Of a stretch of DNA of 64,000 bases, positions 33,347-44,868 are shown piece by piece. This DNA comes from Trichobilharzia szidati. Taxonomy: Eukaryota > Platyhelminthes > Trematoda > Strigeidida > Schistosomatidae. Both the position numbers and the translations under genes were made by a program. The notes beneath the pieces are model-generated. The model ran no database searches and was not told the DNA's origin. It was given only the letters and a program-made list of their open reading frames with translations. The stretch is from positions 32,560,804 through 32,624,803 of the forward strand of contig OX235277.1 in NCBI GenBank assembly GCA_944472155.2. Direction: 5' to 3'. How positions within the stretch are numbered: the stretch's first letter is position 1; the number at the start of each line of letters is the position of its first letter.

Positions 33347-33850
33347 ATGAACTTGGAATTCAAAGGTGATCAAGCCTCAGATATGCTCAAAAATCGTCTC
33401 TCTAAATCAGTCAGTAAGACGTTCTATGCAGCAAAATTACATATGACGTTCACTAGACGCAAGTTGTTCTCTACCTCTGTAAAAGATAAGCTCCCCCATC
33501 TGGCCGCCTCCATGTGCATCTATCAGTTCACCTGCTCTTGTGGAGCAAGGTACATTGGCCGTAGTCAGAGGACGCTTTCCACACGGATACGAGAACATAT
33601 TCCAGCATGGTTTTACAAGGGAGAAAGGAAGTTTGTGCGAAGCTCTATTTTGGAACACCTGATCGACTTCTGTCACTTTGTCAACCCTGACCATGATTTT
33701 AAGATCATATATAGAATCCATGCTAACTTCCCGCGTTTTCTTCGTTGTAGACTTCTAAAGACAGCTGAGGCCTTGACAATTCATGACTTTAAGCCAGACC
33801 TTTGTGTACAAAAGAAGTATGTACAATCCCTACTTCTGCCTTGGCCGTAG
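33347..33850 (+). CDS. Intact PLE GIY-YIG C-terminal ORF
   Basis: 167 codons, no stops. LEFKGDQASDMLKNRLSKSV is the end of the RT thumb. SMCIYQFTCSCGARYIGRSQ carries the Cys-rich lead and the YIG of the GIY-YIG nuclease; RTLSTRIREHIPAW follows with its conserved Arg and His, then SSILEHLIDFCHFVNPDHDF and the family C-terminus LCVQKKYVQSLLLPWP. It is the best preserved GIY-YIG domain in the window, although its reverse transcriptase is missing. Confidence 0.82.
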   Translation: MNLEFKGDQASDMLKNRLSKSVSKTFYAAKLHMTFTRRKLFSTSVKDKLPHLAASMCIYQFTCSCGARYIGRSQRTLSTRIREHIPAWFYKGERKFVRSSILEHLIDFCHFVNPDHDFKIIYRIHANFPRFLRCRLLKTAEALTIHDFKPDLCVQKKYVQSLLLPWP

Positions 33851-34290
33851 AGGGATGGACATTTATTTATTTTGTTTATTTAGTTATTCTATGTACTTTT
33901 CCTTTATTACTACGATTATTATTATTACTATTCTCACTCTGAATCTTTTTCACTTGACCCACTTGACATTTTAAACCCAAAATTATTGATTTTCATATTT
34001 TGATTTTTACAATATTGAATCCTATCTTATCAAATTTCCCACCATGTTATGTAACATTTTATATTCATCTACTAATCTTATAATTATATACCCCTTTCCA
34101 AAATTCTATACACCTTATGTATTATTCTATATACGACATTAATTATTTTACCACTTGACATTAAACTATGATTATAATCACAAATATTTTAATTGCATTT
34201 ATACTATTATTATTTCATGTATTCACACTTTTGACCTAATTCCCTCACCGGATATAATTTTTATAAAAAAACCATATATCTACGATTGTA

Positions 34291-34330
34291 CGGCTTGATA
34301 ATAAATTCGTTGAAAAGAGTCTCTTCGCTG
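34291..34330 (+). ncRNA. Hammerhead-like motif, PLE terminal repeat
   Basis: CGGC, TTGATAA, 10 nt, GAA, the palindrome AAGAGTCTCTT, C, GCTG. Stem I pairs CGGC with GCTG (one G-U). Two core bases differ from CTGANGA, so cleavage is doubtful. The inverted partner at 33282-33243 (minus) has CAGC instead of CGGC. Confidence 0.5.
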
Positions 34331-34339
34331 AATATTGTG

Positions 34340-34707
34340 TTCTCAATGAATTTGCATATAAAGCAAATAGTTTCAATGAGGGGAACATTGGTGAAAAAAG
34401 TCGTAACATCCACGGATATCATTTTCTTACCGGACACATTAGCATCACTTATTGAATCGATGAATGCAAATGAATCTGAAACACTATGCTGTCAGAGATT
34501 ATTTTTGATAGGTAGGAGGATGTCTGCGAGCCGTTTGGAAGTAGCGTGATATGGGGAATTTTTCATATCCAAGATTGGACGTAGTGATACCTTCTCTTTG
34601 AGCACTTTCGGCAGACCATATAAACAGGGAATTGCGGGAACTGAGGGGCGTATTTGCTCAAATAATTCAGACCTGATAATCGATTCGTTCTTCATCTTCT
34701 TCAGCAT
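34340..34707 (-). pseudogene. PLE RT fingers, continued
   Basis: Same frame as the part above. IPCLYGLPKVLKEKVSLRPI, LDMKNSPYHATSKRLADILL, a single stop, then DANVSGKKMISVDVTTFFTN, VPLIETICFICKFI, where the inserted sequence begins. The family motif DV(A/T)SLFTNV has changed to DVTTFFTNV. Confidence 0.75.
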
Positions 34708-34755
34708 TTGTGTTGTCTTTCCTCCAATTTGTTCCGCTTGGTCTTTCTGGTTACT

Positions 34756-35520
34756 TTATTTTGAAAATTTCTTTTCATCTGACATGACGGATAACATTTT
34801 ATGGACGTAGTCTTGGCGATTCATCAGGACAATGTCAGCACCTTTATCGGGGCGGGTCAGAACCAAATCTTCATTCCTTAAAATCTTACGTAGTTGCTTT
34901 CTGTGATCGGCTGAAATCAATCTTTTGACATTTGGTTTTATACTGATATACTGATGGCAGGTATTCAATACTGTAGACTTGAATTGTTCATATGATTTAT
35001 TGGACACTAGGAAAAGGCTATTTGTCTGGTGGGTCAATGCTTCAAAGTGAACTCTTATATCCAAGCCGCTTGAATTCATCGAAATATCACAGAATTTTGG
35101 AGCCGACGACAAAGCTTGCAAATCGATAGAAGTTAATAATATAGCAGAGTAATTGAAAACGTATTTCTCTGGCGTGGCAGGAAAATGTGAATAAGTGTCA
35201 GCAGTTTTGAAACTATTTGTGAGTTGTAGGTTTACATCTTCACAATGTCTTCTTGAACCTGAATCAATGTAGTCTATAAAATTTCTCTGCTCGTCTTCCG
35301 TCAGTTCAAATAGAGCATGTGTTCTTAGTGAAATGTTTCTTTCCATCTCTGGTGGTCGAAATTTTATTTTATTGATCACATTCAATGGATGGCGTTTTAA
35401 AGAGCGATGATTTGGGTGGATATGATTGCGACGAAGACATTTCCAGTAGGGCTTGGGATATTCTTTCTTATCAGTACAGCTCTTTATAAACTGATTCTTG
35501 TGTTCGCTGTGGCGAGGTTG
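34756..35520 (-). pseudogene. PLE ORF, N-terminal part with PDKG motif
   Basis: The frame is open from about 35520 (SEHKNQFIKSCTDKKEYPKP) down to a stop at 34756. It includes EKYVFNYSAILLTSIDLQAL and LVLTRPDKGADIVLMNR, the conserved TRPDKG segment ahead of the PLE reverse-transcriptase fingers. One in-frame stop separates it from the next part. Confidence 0.75.
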
Positions 35521-35919
35521 ACAGAAAACTAAAGAAACTTATCAAGTTCTTTCACTGTCACAAGGTTCTTGCTCTGCTTCAAATCACCGAAAATACCCAT
35601 TGAGTCATGAAGAAAATAAAAGACAAATTCAGCGAAGAAAATTTTCTTTATCGACGAAATCATCTTCAGAGGCTCTACAGTCGTATTTGTATTTACCAAA
35701 AATGTATAGCTTCTGTTTTTGGGTAAGAAGAATATAATTCTTATCAAATCTCTTCTCACAAAAATGAGTCACTTATGCAATGAAGGCACTAAAGTTTTTC
35801 CGTAACACTGATTCAGAATAGTTATCCACCAGCATTCACCAATAGACATATGAAAGTAGTAATGATAGACTACAGAAAAGAGAAGCACCAAAGAGCGAGT
35901 AAGCTGTAAGCTTAAAATC

Positions 35920-36345
35920 CAAAGTCAAAACAGCAGCTGAAATTCTTCAAAGCAGAATATTGACAGTGGCTGGAAAAGCATTCATCGCTGCATTTCTGTA
36001 TTTCACATTGTCCAAGCAACCTCTTATTCATTAAAACGTCAGATACAATGTTACACTGCTGGCAACATCCATGTGCATATACCAGCTCACTCGCTCCTGT
36101 GGAGTTAAGTATGTAAGCCTTACTGGTAATATATTATCTGGATATGGTTATGGAAACTCAATTCTTGAACACTTTGTTCTTGCAAATCAATCTGCATCAA
36201 CAGATTATTCTTACAAAGTGGCAAATGAGGTAAGATCAATTCCTTCTAAGGGTTCCAGGTTACATCTTCCGTCTATACGAGGAAAACCCTGAATTGTGTA
36301 TCCAGAAGCAGTTTGTCCAATCCCCTTACTTCTGTGACCTTTAAA
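35920..36345 (+). mobile_element. PLE GIY-YIG tail, degenerate
   Basis: Plus codons, with frame changes, give SMCIYQLTRSCGVKYVSLTG (YIG is YVS), NSILEHFVLANQSASTDYSY, and the C-terminus ENPELCIQKQFVQSPYF near 36285-36340. Orientation is opposite to the long PLE just upstream. Confidence 0.7.
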
Positions 36346-36710
36346 CTTTACTTTCTTCCCTTAACTTGTATGTCAGTTTGCCATGTAATCCATGTTCGTT
36401 CATCTTTTTATTCTCTTCGTTTGATTTCTCCCTTTCTTAACTCTTAACTTTAAAGCATACTGTACGAATATCTGTCACTAGATTACGTAATTTACTATTT
36501 CGTTTGATATGTAAATTCATATATTTTGTGACCAAGTAATAGGAACAATCTGATCTTCTGATCTACATAATATAACGGTAGAGGCTTGAAGCGGAGTTAC
36601 AAAAAGTATTTTTTATTTCTGGCTTCTCTCTTTTATTCACTAGGAAATAGAAATTACTGAAGTAATAATAGGAAAGGCGAACATATTTTTAGAATAGACA
36701 GGTAACTTAC

Positions 36711-36991
36711 TTCATTCTCTTGATCTTTCATAGTTTCACGAACATCATTATACTTTTCAAACCAACCATCAACTTTTTCAAAACTACTCAGTAAACGTAC
36801 ATCACGAACAATTTGTTTTAAGTGTTTTTCAGATTCACGTAATTTGCTTTTCAATACTTCATTATCTTTAAGTGATATTTCCAACTTTTGTTTATATTCA
36901 TTTATCGATTGTGAATCTTCTGACTCTCTAACAGTGTGCAAGTTCAACTGTCCACTTTCTGTAGCCAGCTTTTCTTTGTTTAGGAGATTAT
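36711..36991 (-). CDS. Exon 6: coiled coil
   Basis: 281 nt: two bases completing the split Asn codon, then 93 codons, ending in phase 0. Acceptor CTTTTTAG|ATAATC, donor AATGAA|GTAAGT. It encodes NLLNKEKLATESGQLNLHTV, then the heptads ISLKDNEVLKSKLRESEKHL and a less regular stretch KVDGWFEKYNDVRETMKDQE with two aromatics, unusual in a plain coiled coil and possibly a binding surface. It is isolated by introns of 7.9 kb (upstream) and 8.7 kb (downstream). Confidence 0.87.
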
Positions 36992-37184
36992 CTAAAAAGA
37001 CAGTTTATATATATTAGGGTAAACTATAATAAATAAACACGCTAGATATACAAGAAACTGCAAAACACTGTGTAACTTTTAATACAAATATATTTAAACT
37101 CAGCAGTTATTTCAGTAGTATTCACAGCTAGAAAGCCGAGTTCCCACTAAATTTCAGCTTCCCTCCTGAAAGGTTCAGCAGTTA

Positions 37185-37350
37185 ACTGATTTAATTGCCG
37201 AATCCCTAGGAAGTGGCCAACCTTGCCTAGGTAACTAGCTTGCTAGTTTTCTAGCCGGTCTCAAACCCGGGTAAAGAGGGAGGGTTCGGCATGGGACTAG
37301 CAACCCCACACCACTAAACCTTTCAGACAGCTAGAGAAACTTCAACCCAC
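37185..37350 (+). repeat. SINE-B copy
   Basis: CTAGCCGGTCTCAAACCCGG (B-box part), then AGAGGGAGGGTTCGGCATGG and ACTAGCAACCCCACACCACT, as in 39235-39320. The tRNA 5' half is not recognisable. It directly precedes the RTE copy. Confidence 0.55.
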
Positions 37351-38534
37351 AGAAAGTATATTAAAAACACAAAAGCTTGAAATAACAATCTTGTTCATCG
37401 CTCGAATTGGACAGGCGAAATGACACGGGCTGATGAAAGTCTTTGGGAAGCCAGTCAGCCAGCTTATGTGTCTTCTCTCGATGAAAGCAAGAATAAGAAT
37501 GGGAACGTAGAATGTCTGTACAATGTAGGAGGCTGTGAAGGCTGCTGGGGTAGCCAGAGATGCGAAGATATAGCATAGAAGTGCTGAGTATCTACGAAAG
37601 CAGGTGAAACAGATTGAGATTATCCAAATTTACGACTGGAGAGTCGGTAATCCACTCCGGCTATCGAGGCGACAACCTTGAACTCACTGAGGGAGTGCCT
37701 ATAATGATGTCACCATTGGTAGCCAGAACCCTAATGCGATGGGAACCAATTTCATCCAGGGTCATGACAGCAAGATTCAACTCCAAATGAAGGAAGGAAA
37801 GTCACAGTTATCCAATGCTATGCACCTCCAAACATCGCGGAACAAGAGAAGAAGGAAGACTTTTACAGACAAGTACAAACAGCAATGGACAGCATCCCAA
37901 ATATTGAAATTAGAATCCTCATGGACGATATGAATGCCAAACTGGGAGCCGATAATGCAGGAAGAGAACTCATCATGGGTCGAGAAGCTCTGGCTTGGAG
38001 AAATGAATGAGAACAGAGAATTATTCGCAGATTTCTGCTCTTTCAATGATCTGGTGATAGGAGACAGCGTGTACAAACACAAGGATATACACAAAGCAAC
38101 ATGGATTTCACCTGACGGACATACCACAAACTAGACAGATTTCATCTCAATGTTATTCAAGGGAGTGAAGACGCAGCCTGCTGGATACAAAGTCAAGAAG
38201 AGGAGATGTTGGCTTAAACCATTATCTAGTTCAAGGAACCTGCAAAGTGAAGCTTAAATCACTCAAAACAAATGTAGACAGGCCGAAATTCAAGTTCAAC
38301 ATTCAGAAACTGAGGGACAAAACTACAAGGGACACCTTCACTACAGATCAGATCAGAGCAAAGTCGGAGACACTACGTGGCATTAGTGAGGACACCTGTG
38401 TGGAAGAACACAGGAACTCTCTGAAGGCAATATTCAAGGAAACGTGTACCACTCTTCTAGGAAGAAAGAAGAGATAAGACAAGAAATGGCTCCCAACGGA
38501 CACCTAGAAAGCTAATAGCAGATTAAAGAGGAGG

Positions 38535-39050
38535 ATGGTGAAGGAGATGACTCATTGCAAAGATGAGCAACAGAAGGAGAAGCTGAGCTCAATGTACACC
38601 GTACTGAATAAAGAAGTGAAGACGAGTGCTAGGAAAGACAAACGACAATTCTACGAAACACTGGCAGATGAAGCAGAACAGGCATGGCGCAGGCAAAGGA
38701 GACATCAGGACACTATATTAGATAAACTGGTCTCTATCTGGGCAATGATCAACAAGGGGGAGAAACAAATAAAACAGTTGCCTGATCACTTTAAAGGACT
38801 CTTGAATCGACCACCACCTGCAACTTGCCCAGAAATATCAACAAAAACACGCACGGAACTGCTAGTGGACACCAGTCCTCCAACGAAAGCTGAGATACTA
38901 AGTGTGATGAAGCTACCGAAGTTCGGAAAGGCGGCAGGCCCAGACGGAATTTTCCCCGAAACACTAAAAACGGACCCAGAGGCTCCTGCAGATGTGCTCA
39001 TGCTATTAATACAAAATATTTGGAAAGGAGGAAAGTTACCTGCCGTTTGA
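38535..39050 (+). pseudogene. RTE linker and RT N-terminal fragment
   Basis: 171 codons open: EQQKEKLSSMYTVLNKEVKT, SARKDKRQFYETLADEAEQA, then KQIKQLPDHFKGLLNRPPPA and KLPKFGKAAGPDGIFPETLK. AAGPDGI is the conserved start of RT in RTE elements. No palm domain in this frame. Confidence 0.8.
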
Positions 39051-39165
39051 AGGAAAGGCTATATTGTCAGGCTGTCAAAGAAGGGCGACTTAGGCCTGTG
39101 CAAGAACTGGCTTGGCATTATGCTCTTGTCCTGAGAAGAGTAAAAGATGCTCTGGATACAGAACT

Positions 39166-39395
39166 CAACCAGTGCGTCGGTGGTATAGCGGTTAGGACGC
39201 TCGCCAACCATGCACATGGTCTGGGGTTTGATCCCCGGCCGACGCACTCCTTTACCTCGCTGAGCCAGAAATAATGCTGGTGAAGAGGAAAGGTTAGGCA
39301 TGAGGCTAGCAACCCCATCCTGTAAAACAAACACTGCTACAGAAACTTCAAGCCACTAGCTTGAAGCCCTATGTTCCACTGGGGAACGTGAAGGG
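39166..39395 (+). repeat. SINE-B: tRNA-Gly-derived SINE inserted in the RTE
   Basis: GTGCGTCGG and CCGACGCAC pair over 9 bp around a tRNA-like unit: TGGTATAGCGGTTAGGACGC (A box) and GGGGTTTGATCCCC (T arm and B box). The 3D layout resembles tRNA-Gly, but the anticodon stem does not pair, so it is not a functional tRNA. A 120-nt body follows (GAAAGGTTAGGCATGAGGCT, AGCAACCCCATCC), and the end TTGAAGCCCTATGTTCCACT is the same as the 3' end of the RTE elements. Confidence 0.7.
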
Positions 39396-40974
39396 AAAAA
39401 AATCATGTGCCAATCAAATTGCAGCTCTACGCATCGTCATCACAGAACAAAGCATAGAATGGAATTCAAACTTCTACCTCAATTTCCTTCATCGACTTCT
39501 AAAAACCCTTCGAAAGACAGCATCGACTGCTAAGAAATTTGGAAACTAATTCAACTCTGTGGCACGCCCAAAATCTTATTCAAAAGTTGGCTATTTGACA
39601 ATGGCACATGCCAGGTGATCCACAACAGGAAACTCAACGAGGCGTTTAGAGTGAATGCGGGAGTAAGACAACGCTGTCTGCCTATTATTACCGATGATAT
39701 TCCTTATTGCGGTGGACTGGATTATGCATCAGATTGTGCACAAGGGTTCAGAATACAGGAATACGCTGGACTACCAATAAGAAAACTCTAGAACTCTAGA
39801 TCACATATGATATATTTCTAATGTCAAAAACCCAAAGAATTACAGGCGAAAACCAGCAAACTGGCTGAAGAGGCAGCGAAGACAGGAATCTAGGTGAACA
39901 TAGAGAAGACGGAGTTGATGAAGATAACCAACCAACAACAGCAAAAACAACCATCAGCATCAATCACTATCAACGGGTTAGCTCCTTCACTTTTCTAAGA
40001 AGGATCATTTCAACTACAGACGAACGGATGAAGATGTCAAAGCCAGTCAGAATCGGAAACGCAAGATACACCTTCATCAACCTAAACTTAGCATAAGGAA
40101 CAAGATTTAGATTTTCAACACCAATTTCAAATCGGTCCTTCTTGGCGTGTAACGAAGAGGATTTCCAACAGATTGCAGACTTTCATCAACAGCTGCCTTC
40201 ACTGGCTCCATAGTGAAGATCAAAAGGCCGACCAGAAAGAATCAGCAACAAGAAACTATGGAAACAAACCAATAAAGAGCCGATTGCTCAACAAATTTGT
40301 AGGAGAAAATGGAGATGGATCGGGCATACGTTGAGGAGGTCTTCAAATGGTATCGCGCGCCAGGCCCTCAAGTGTAACAGAAATGGAAAGTGATGAGTGG
40401 GTGGTCACGTCAAATGTGACATGGAGGAGATCATGTGAGGAAGAGATGAGAGATTTTGGGCAATCGTGGAACCAGCTGAAGAGGATTGCATAAAACAGAA
40501 CAAAGCGGAAATGTGTTGTTGAAGCCATATGTTTCACTCGGAGCCCAAAGGAACAATAATAATAAATAGGCATCAGTCAACGTCGTGTGTCTAGTTCACA
40601 GCTGCCAACTAATTAACATCAATACAGAATGCACTGAGAGTCACCTAGTTTGTTGACCGCTTTGCATAATTTACTGAAAGAATTTAGGCAACACCAACAC
40701 CAAGGACTAGACACACAACACTGGCTAGAATCTAGAGATCAGTCACTGTATCCATTGAGGTCCTACAGGAAGTCCATCATGAGTCTTAATAGCTCAATGA
40801 TAACATCTCTGACTACAGCAGTGGATGATGCCAACTGAAATCTCGGAAGGAACATAAGTTTTTTTCGAGGTTGCAAACACACCATTCTGGTAGATACAGA
40901 CAAGAGCTGTAACCTAGGTCCAAGACTTCTTGATGACTGTCTTTAAAAGCAAGACATAAATTAAATGATTGATT

Positions 40975-41335
40975 TCATGCAACCGGTTCCCTTTATTAGT
41001 TTGAAGAGAGAAAGAATGATTGATCTCTAGTTTCACTATGTTTCTGAGAAATTCAGCAAGGATCCTTCCAATGTGGTCGACCACTAAAATGAAATTAACA
41101 TTTTATGTTTGGGAAATGAACGGCACCACTCACTAGCCCTTGGGCGAAAACCCGAATGGGAAACGATGAGTTAGGCATTCTATGGTGACATGGAGAAGAT
41201 TGGGCGAAAAGGAAAGGAAAGCTTATGGTCAATAGTAGGATCAGTTGAAAGGGACAGCAGAGAACATAACGAAATAGAGATGCAATGCTGAATCCCTATG
41301 TTCCACTTGGAACCCAAAGGAATAATAATAATATC
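40975..41335 (+). mobile_element. RTE 3' tail with preceding palindrome-family piece
   Basis: 40981-41025 repeats GGTTCCCTTTATTAGTTTGA from the left edge of the 5062 palindrome. 41130-41333 is an RTE tail (TGGTGACATGGAGAAGATTG) ending CCTATGTTCCACTTGGAACC and AATAATAATAAT. Confidence 0.65.
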
Positions 41336-41439
41336 AAATGATAATTATAGAGATTTAGGATAATATAGTGAAAAATGTAAAGATTATTAGCTTTTTTAAG
41401 TTTTATCTGTAAAATCTCAGCGAAATTAAAATGCGTAAT

Positions 41440-42600
41440 TCCAACGTTTCGATTGGCAAACTGGTCCGAACGTCTTCAGGGAAATAAATCGAAATTAACA
41501 TAACAGAGGTTTATATTTAAAAAGGACATCTCTTGTCTCAAATGGTTTATTAGTTTTTTAGGAATGTGTTCAAAGTAGGGACAAGCTATGATCATTGTGT
41601 CGATACAAATATATATCGATTAAAAATCAGTTTGAGGTGGAAGTTCACTAGGTTTTAGCACTCACGTCAACCAGGTATTTTCGCCAATTGAAAGCAGGCT
41701 ATCTGAACACCATCTTGCAATTTCGCCTGGTTTCTCGATGTTACCTATGCTGTTGAACATATTACGCACTGTGATCTAAATATTTTGACTTTCTGAAGGA
41801 AAAAATAAAATAAGACTAGTGAAATGCTTAAGTAATTTTGCGAAAACACTAGTCCCAAAGAAAATCTAAGGCAGAAAGTAAGACGTAAGAGAGGCTTTGA
41901 CATTTAATAAATGTCTCGATAAATTAATGAGGAAATATGTGGGAAATTGTAAAACTAGAGTTAATGATAATAATAATGATGACGACATACATGACAAACA
42001 TACACAGATAAATCACAACAGTAAGGAATTTAAATCATTACTAGTGCTTCCATGCAAAAAAGGAACATAACAAAGCTGGAATAAAAGCGGTATTCAGACT
42101 CAAAAACTCAATTTTATGTCGGAAGAAGGATCCTGTGGAGCCCATTAAATAAAATAATTTTGTTTGTCCAATACGATGCAGTGATCGTCAGGTCAAATAC
42201 ATAGGCCAAAGTGTAGTATACCAGTCAAGTTAAGTTAACGGAGCACAAAACCTACCAAAATCTAGACTAGTTGACCCTAATAAGACATTAAGTCTAGAAA
42301 GTAGCCTAGTTTTGGCAGTACATTCAGCTACACACAACCATTCAGTACAATGGGACAAGATAGCAGTCTAAAAATCTAACATAACAGGATAGAGGGAAAG
42401 ATTGATAACTGAAGATTTATTTATCGAAACAACTGAGAAAACGTGGATTAGACATGATACAACAACATCTGGAAACTTCCACTACCTCTACAAAGAATGG
42501 GATGTAGGGAAGAGAACTATGAAAATCAAGTTTCGTAGATGTGCAGCTACAACTGTTACGATTACAAATTATATTCTAAACGTCATTCAGTAAGCTATAC
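41440..42600 (+). mobile_element. PLE tail, degenerate GIY-YIG
   Basis: Plus codons with frame changes: KEFKSLLVLPCKKGT and NKSGIQTQ region (42030-42110), RKKDPVEPIK, RQVKYIGQSVVY (YIGQ kept, about 42195), NHSVQWDKIAV and RLITEDLFIETTEKTW. Same subfamily as 30540-31250. At 41445-41490 the minus strand has CTGAAGACGTTCGGACC and ATCGAAACGTTGG, possibly another terminal-repeat motif. Confidence 0.7.
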
Positions 42601-44868
42601 TGATTAACTGTGTGAAATATCCATGTAGGATATTATTTCTTTATAATGACATAAAGAAAATGCATAAAGTGTTTACTTAAATGAATATCTCATTAAGTAA
42701 CCAGGATAGTGTGCGCCAGATAAAGAGGTAATAAAGAATCTCCAGTAATTTAAATGTCTCCTTAGTATATTCATTATAATAATAATTTTAGCGGACAACT
42801 ATCTTCAACAACCTCTTCTTCTTACTCTTTAGTTATTCACATTTCATCATTTGTCCTTAATGACTGTATATTTTATACGTATTTAAACGATAATCGAAAA
42901 CTAGTGAACTGTTATTCCATCTCGTATTTGTAATCCAATGGGGTTTCTGATGTAATTTGATTTACTTTCACTGACAATTTTACTCTAAAATTCATGGATT
43001 TATAACTGTAGGACCTAATGAAGAAGCTATTGAAAACACAGTTGTTTGTTCCAATTACTCTACTTCTGAAAGAATCTTCAGTTTATTTCATAATATTTTT
43101 CTGAATTTAAATGAGAGATTATTCTCTTTTTTGATTCAAAACGATTAATGCTGCCATGAACGTGCCTAGTGAAGAGTTGAACTTCCAATATAAGCACTTA
43201 GAGGTCAAATCTGAATAAATTTGATGTATAGCCTAGGTCGTGGTTAGTGTGTACTGAGTGACCAAATTATTTTGGTATTTTATTTTGAATCACTGCTAAA
43301 GGTTTACCTTTTAAGATGAATTAAGCATAAAACGAGCTTAATTCGTTCCATTTTAATTCAGTACTTTCAATGACTACATGAGTTACAACACGGAGCTTTG
43401 CATAGAAGTGCATCAGTTCAAATTATCACATGCCATGTAGTACACAAAGGTAAATAAAAGACAGATTCATAAGGAATATATTGAGTAGAAGTTTGAGAGA
43501 GAAAGAATAGTAACATGGAAAAACCTGAAAGTTTAATGAGTATGGGAGATTGCTGAGATTAAATAGATGTGTAACTGACGACGATTTTGAACCATAATAA
43601 CAGTAATCTCCAGCGTTTCGATGACCCCTACGTGCCTCAAATCAACAATCAGAGACTTGACGGACTGAATTTAGTGTTTCGTAAGGCCAACATAATCCTG
43701 TCATCTAACATTGATCGATGAGGAAGGAGATGGTTAGCTATGCCTAACACTAGTCCTAGTCAACTCAGTACATAAAACTTCACAGCCTCATCGATGAATT
43801 CGCCCTTCTTCCTTAACCGCTGTAAGCCTAACCTCATTGTTACTCGCCATATTATTGCACTTAATTAGGGAGATAGAGGATTGAGTACTTTACATATTTC
43901 AAAAAGGCTCTTTATTAAACCTTTTTTATACTACTGAAAAGTGATAATGTTAGTATACTTTCCTCCATTTAATAACCATTCAAAACTATAACTTAGAAAG
44001 AGATGCCAGGTGGAAAAAGCTCAAACTTGTTACCTTCACGTCAGTGGTTTTGCACCATATAACGGCTAATTTTCTAAATACAACTTCCTACTGGACGTCG
44101 GTTTCATTCCAATTACCAGTATATTTGTCCATCTGTGACGTTAGTGAGTCTCCTTGAAAGTTTAGTCCAGTCGTAGGGGCAAAGTTACTCAACACATCTA
44201 TCCCGAAGATTTCGGTTTACAGACATTCATCCCGTCAGTAAGGTAAGAACAGTAGTTAGACTTTTTATCTCAGTAATTTGGATGCTTAGAAAGAAACTAG
44301 GAAACTGTTGGATGTTTAGTTTCATTCTCACTCAAACTGGTTAAGGCTCCAGTCAACAGATTCAAGTGAATGGACATGTCATTCAGATTTCTTAGATGGG
44401 AGCATGCCACTTGTGGAGACTGCATATTATTTGAAGTTTTATTATTTAATGAAACATGTGAAATGGGGAAGCCCAATACTCGACAAATGAAATCACTGAA
44501 AAAGTAAGATGTTAAGGGTCATTAAGTGAGGAAGCTCACTCCACTGACTCCATGTTAATACTAAGAACTACCAGGAGTTACAAATACTAGCATCCCTGGT
44601 GAGGCGGGTTAACATCCCCTGTAAAACTAAATCAAGTCACAAATCTGTCGACTTTCTCGTTCAGATTTTTCTGAAGATTGTTAACAAGTTATTGGCTTTA
44701 AAACACTTATAGAATGCAACTTGCAGATAGGACTTTAAAAAAAAAAGAAGTCAGTTAACCAAAATATTTGTCGAAATCGTGATGTTCAGTATTTGAATAA
44801 AAAATCCAAGTTTTTACAAAACCAACATTAAATTAGGCTTGAAATATTTCTTTTAACTAATGACTTAC

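Larger units (their letters stand above)
33208..34342 (+). mobile_element. Inverted PLE piece inserted in the RT of another PLE
   Basis: Plus-strand fragment: terminal repeat (complement) 33228-33320, GIY-YIG coding 33330-33850, 3' sequence, terminal repeat 34252-34342. The two ends are about 92-bp inverted repeats. It splits the minus-strand PLE between ..CFICKFI and KFIKDNN.., and AAATTCATT(A/G)A is present on both sides, a candidate target duplication. Confidence 0.75.
31580..35765 (-). mobile_element. Long Penelope-like element with LTR-like ends, interrupted
   Basis: Minus strand. N-terminal part 35520-34340, then an inserted inverted PLE piece (33208-34342), then palm 33207-32746, thumb and GIY-YIG to 32050. 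It is flanked by direct repeats at 35765-35585 and about 31735-31585 (TGAGTCACGAAGAAAATAAA and close variants), the pseudo-LTRs of PLEs. Both repeats contain a mutated hammerhead-like motif. This is the only PLE here with N-terminus, palm, GIY-YIG and both ends all present. Confidence 0.85.
28006..36710 (-). other. Intron 6
   Basis: The richest PLE cluster (29.4-36.35 kb). 28010-28460, 28600-29160 and 36350-36710 hold no recognised feature. Confidence 0.75.
37470..40570 (+). mobile_element. RTE/SR2-type LINE, nearly full length but decayed
   Basis: Plus strand in the order of an RTE: endonuclease (GTWNVRTMYN near 37500, MNAKLGADNAGREL near 37935, FADFCSFNDLVIGDSVYKHK and HKATWISPDG at 38025-38120), linker, RT fingers to KLPKFGKAAGPDGIFPETLK (38910-38980), then after a SINE insertion at 39166-39390 the palm lead (KLNEAFRVNAGVRQRCL near 39620), CRRKWRWIGHTLRRSS (40295-40345) and the tail ending GGAGCCCAAAGGAACAATAA. 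The GCA/ADD palm region is broken. Many frameshifts and stops. Confidence 0.85.
36992..44868 (-). other. Intron 5
   Basis: SINE-B, RTE and PLE material to 42600. 42600-44868 is unassigned except for ATCGAAACGCTGG on the minus strand near 43615, which resembles part of a PLE terminal repeat. Confidence 0.7.

Noticed and set aside
39168..39242. A functional tRNA-Gly gene
   Set aside because: Acceptor ends and A/B boxes are good, but the anticodon stem does not pair and the sequence continues directly into a SINE body inside a LINE.
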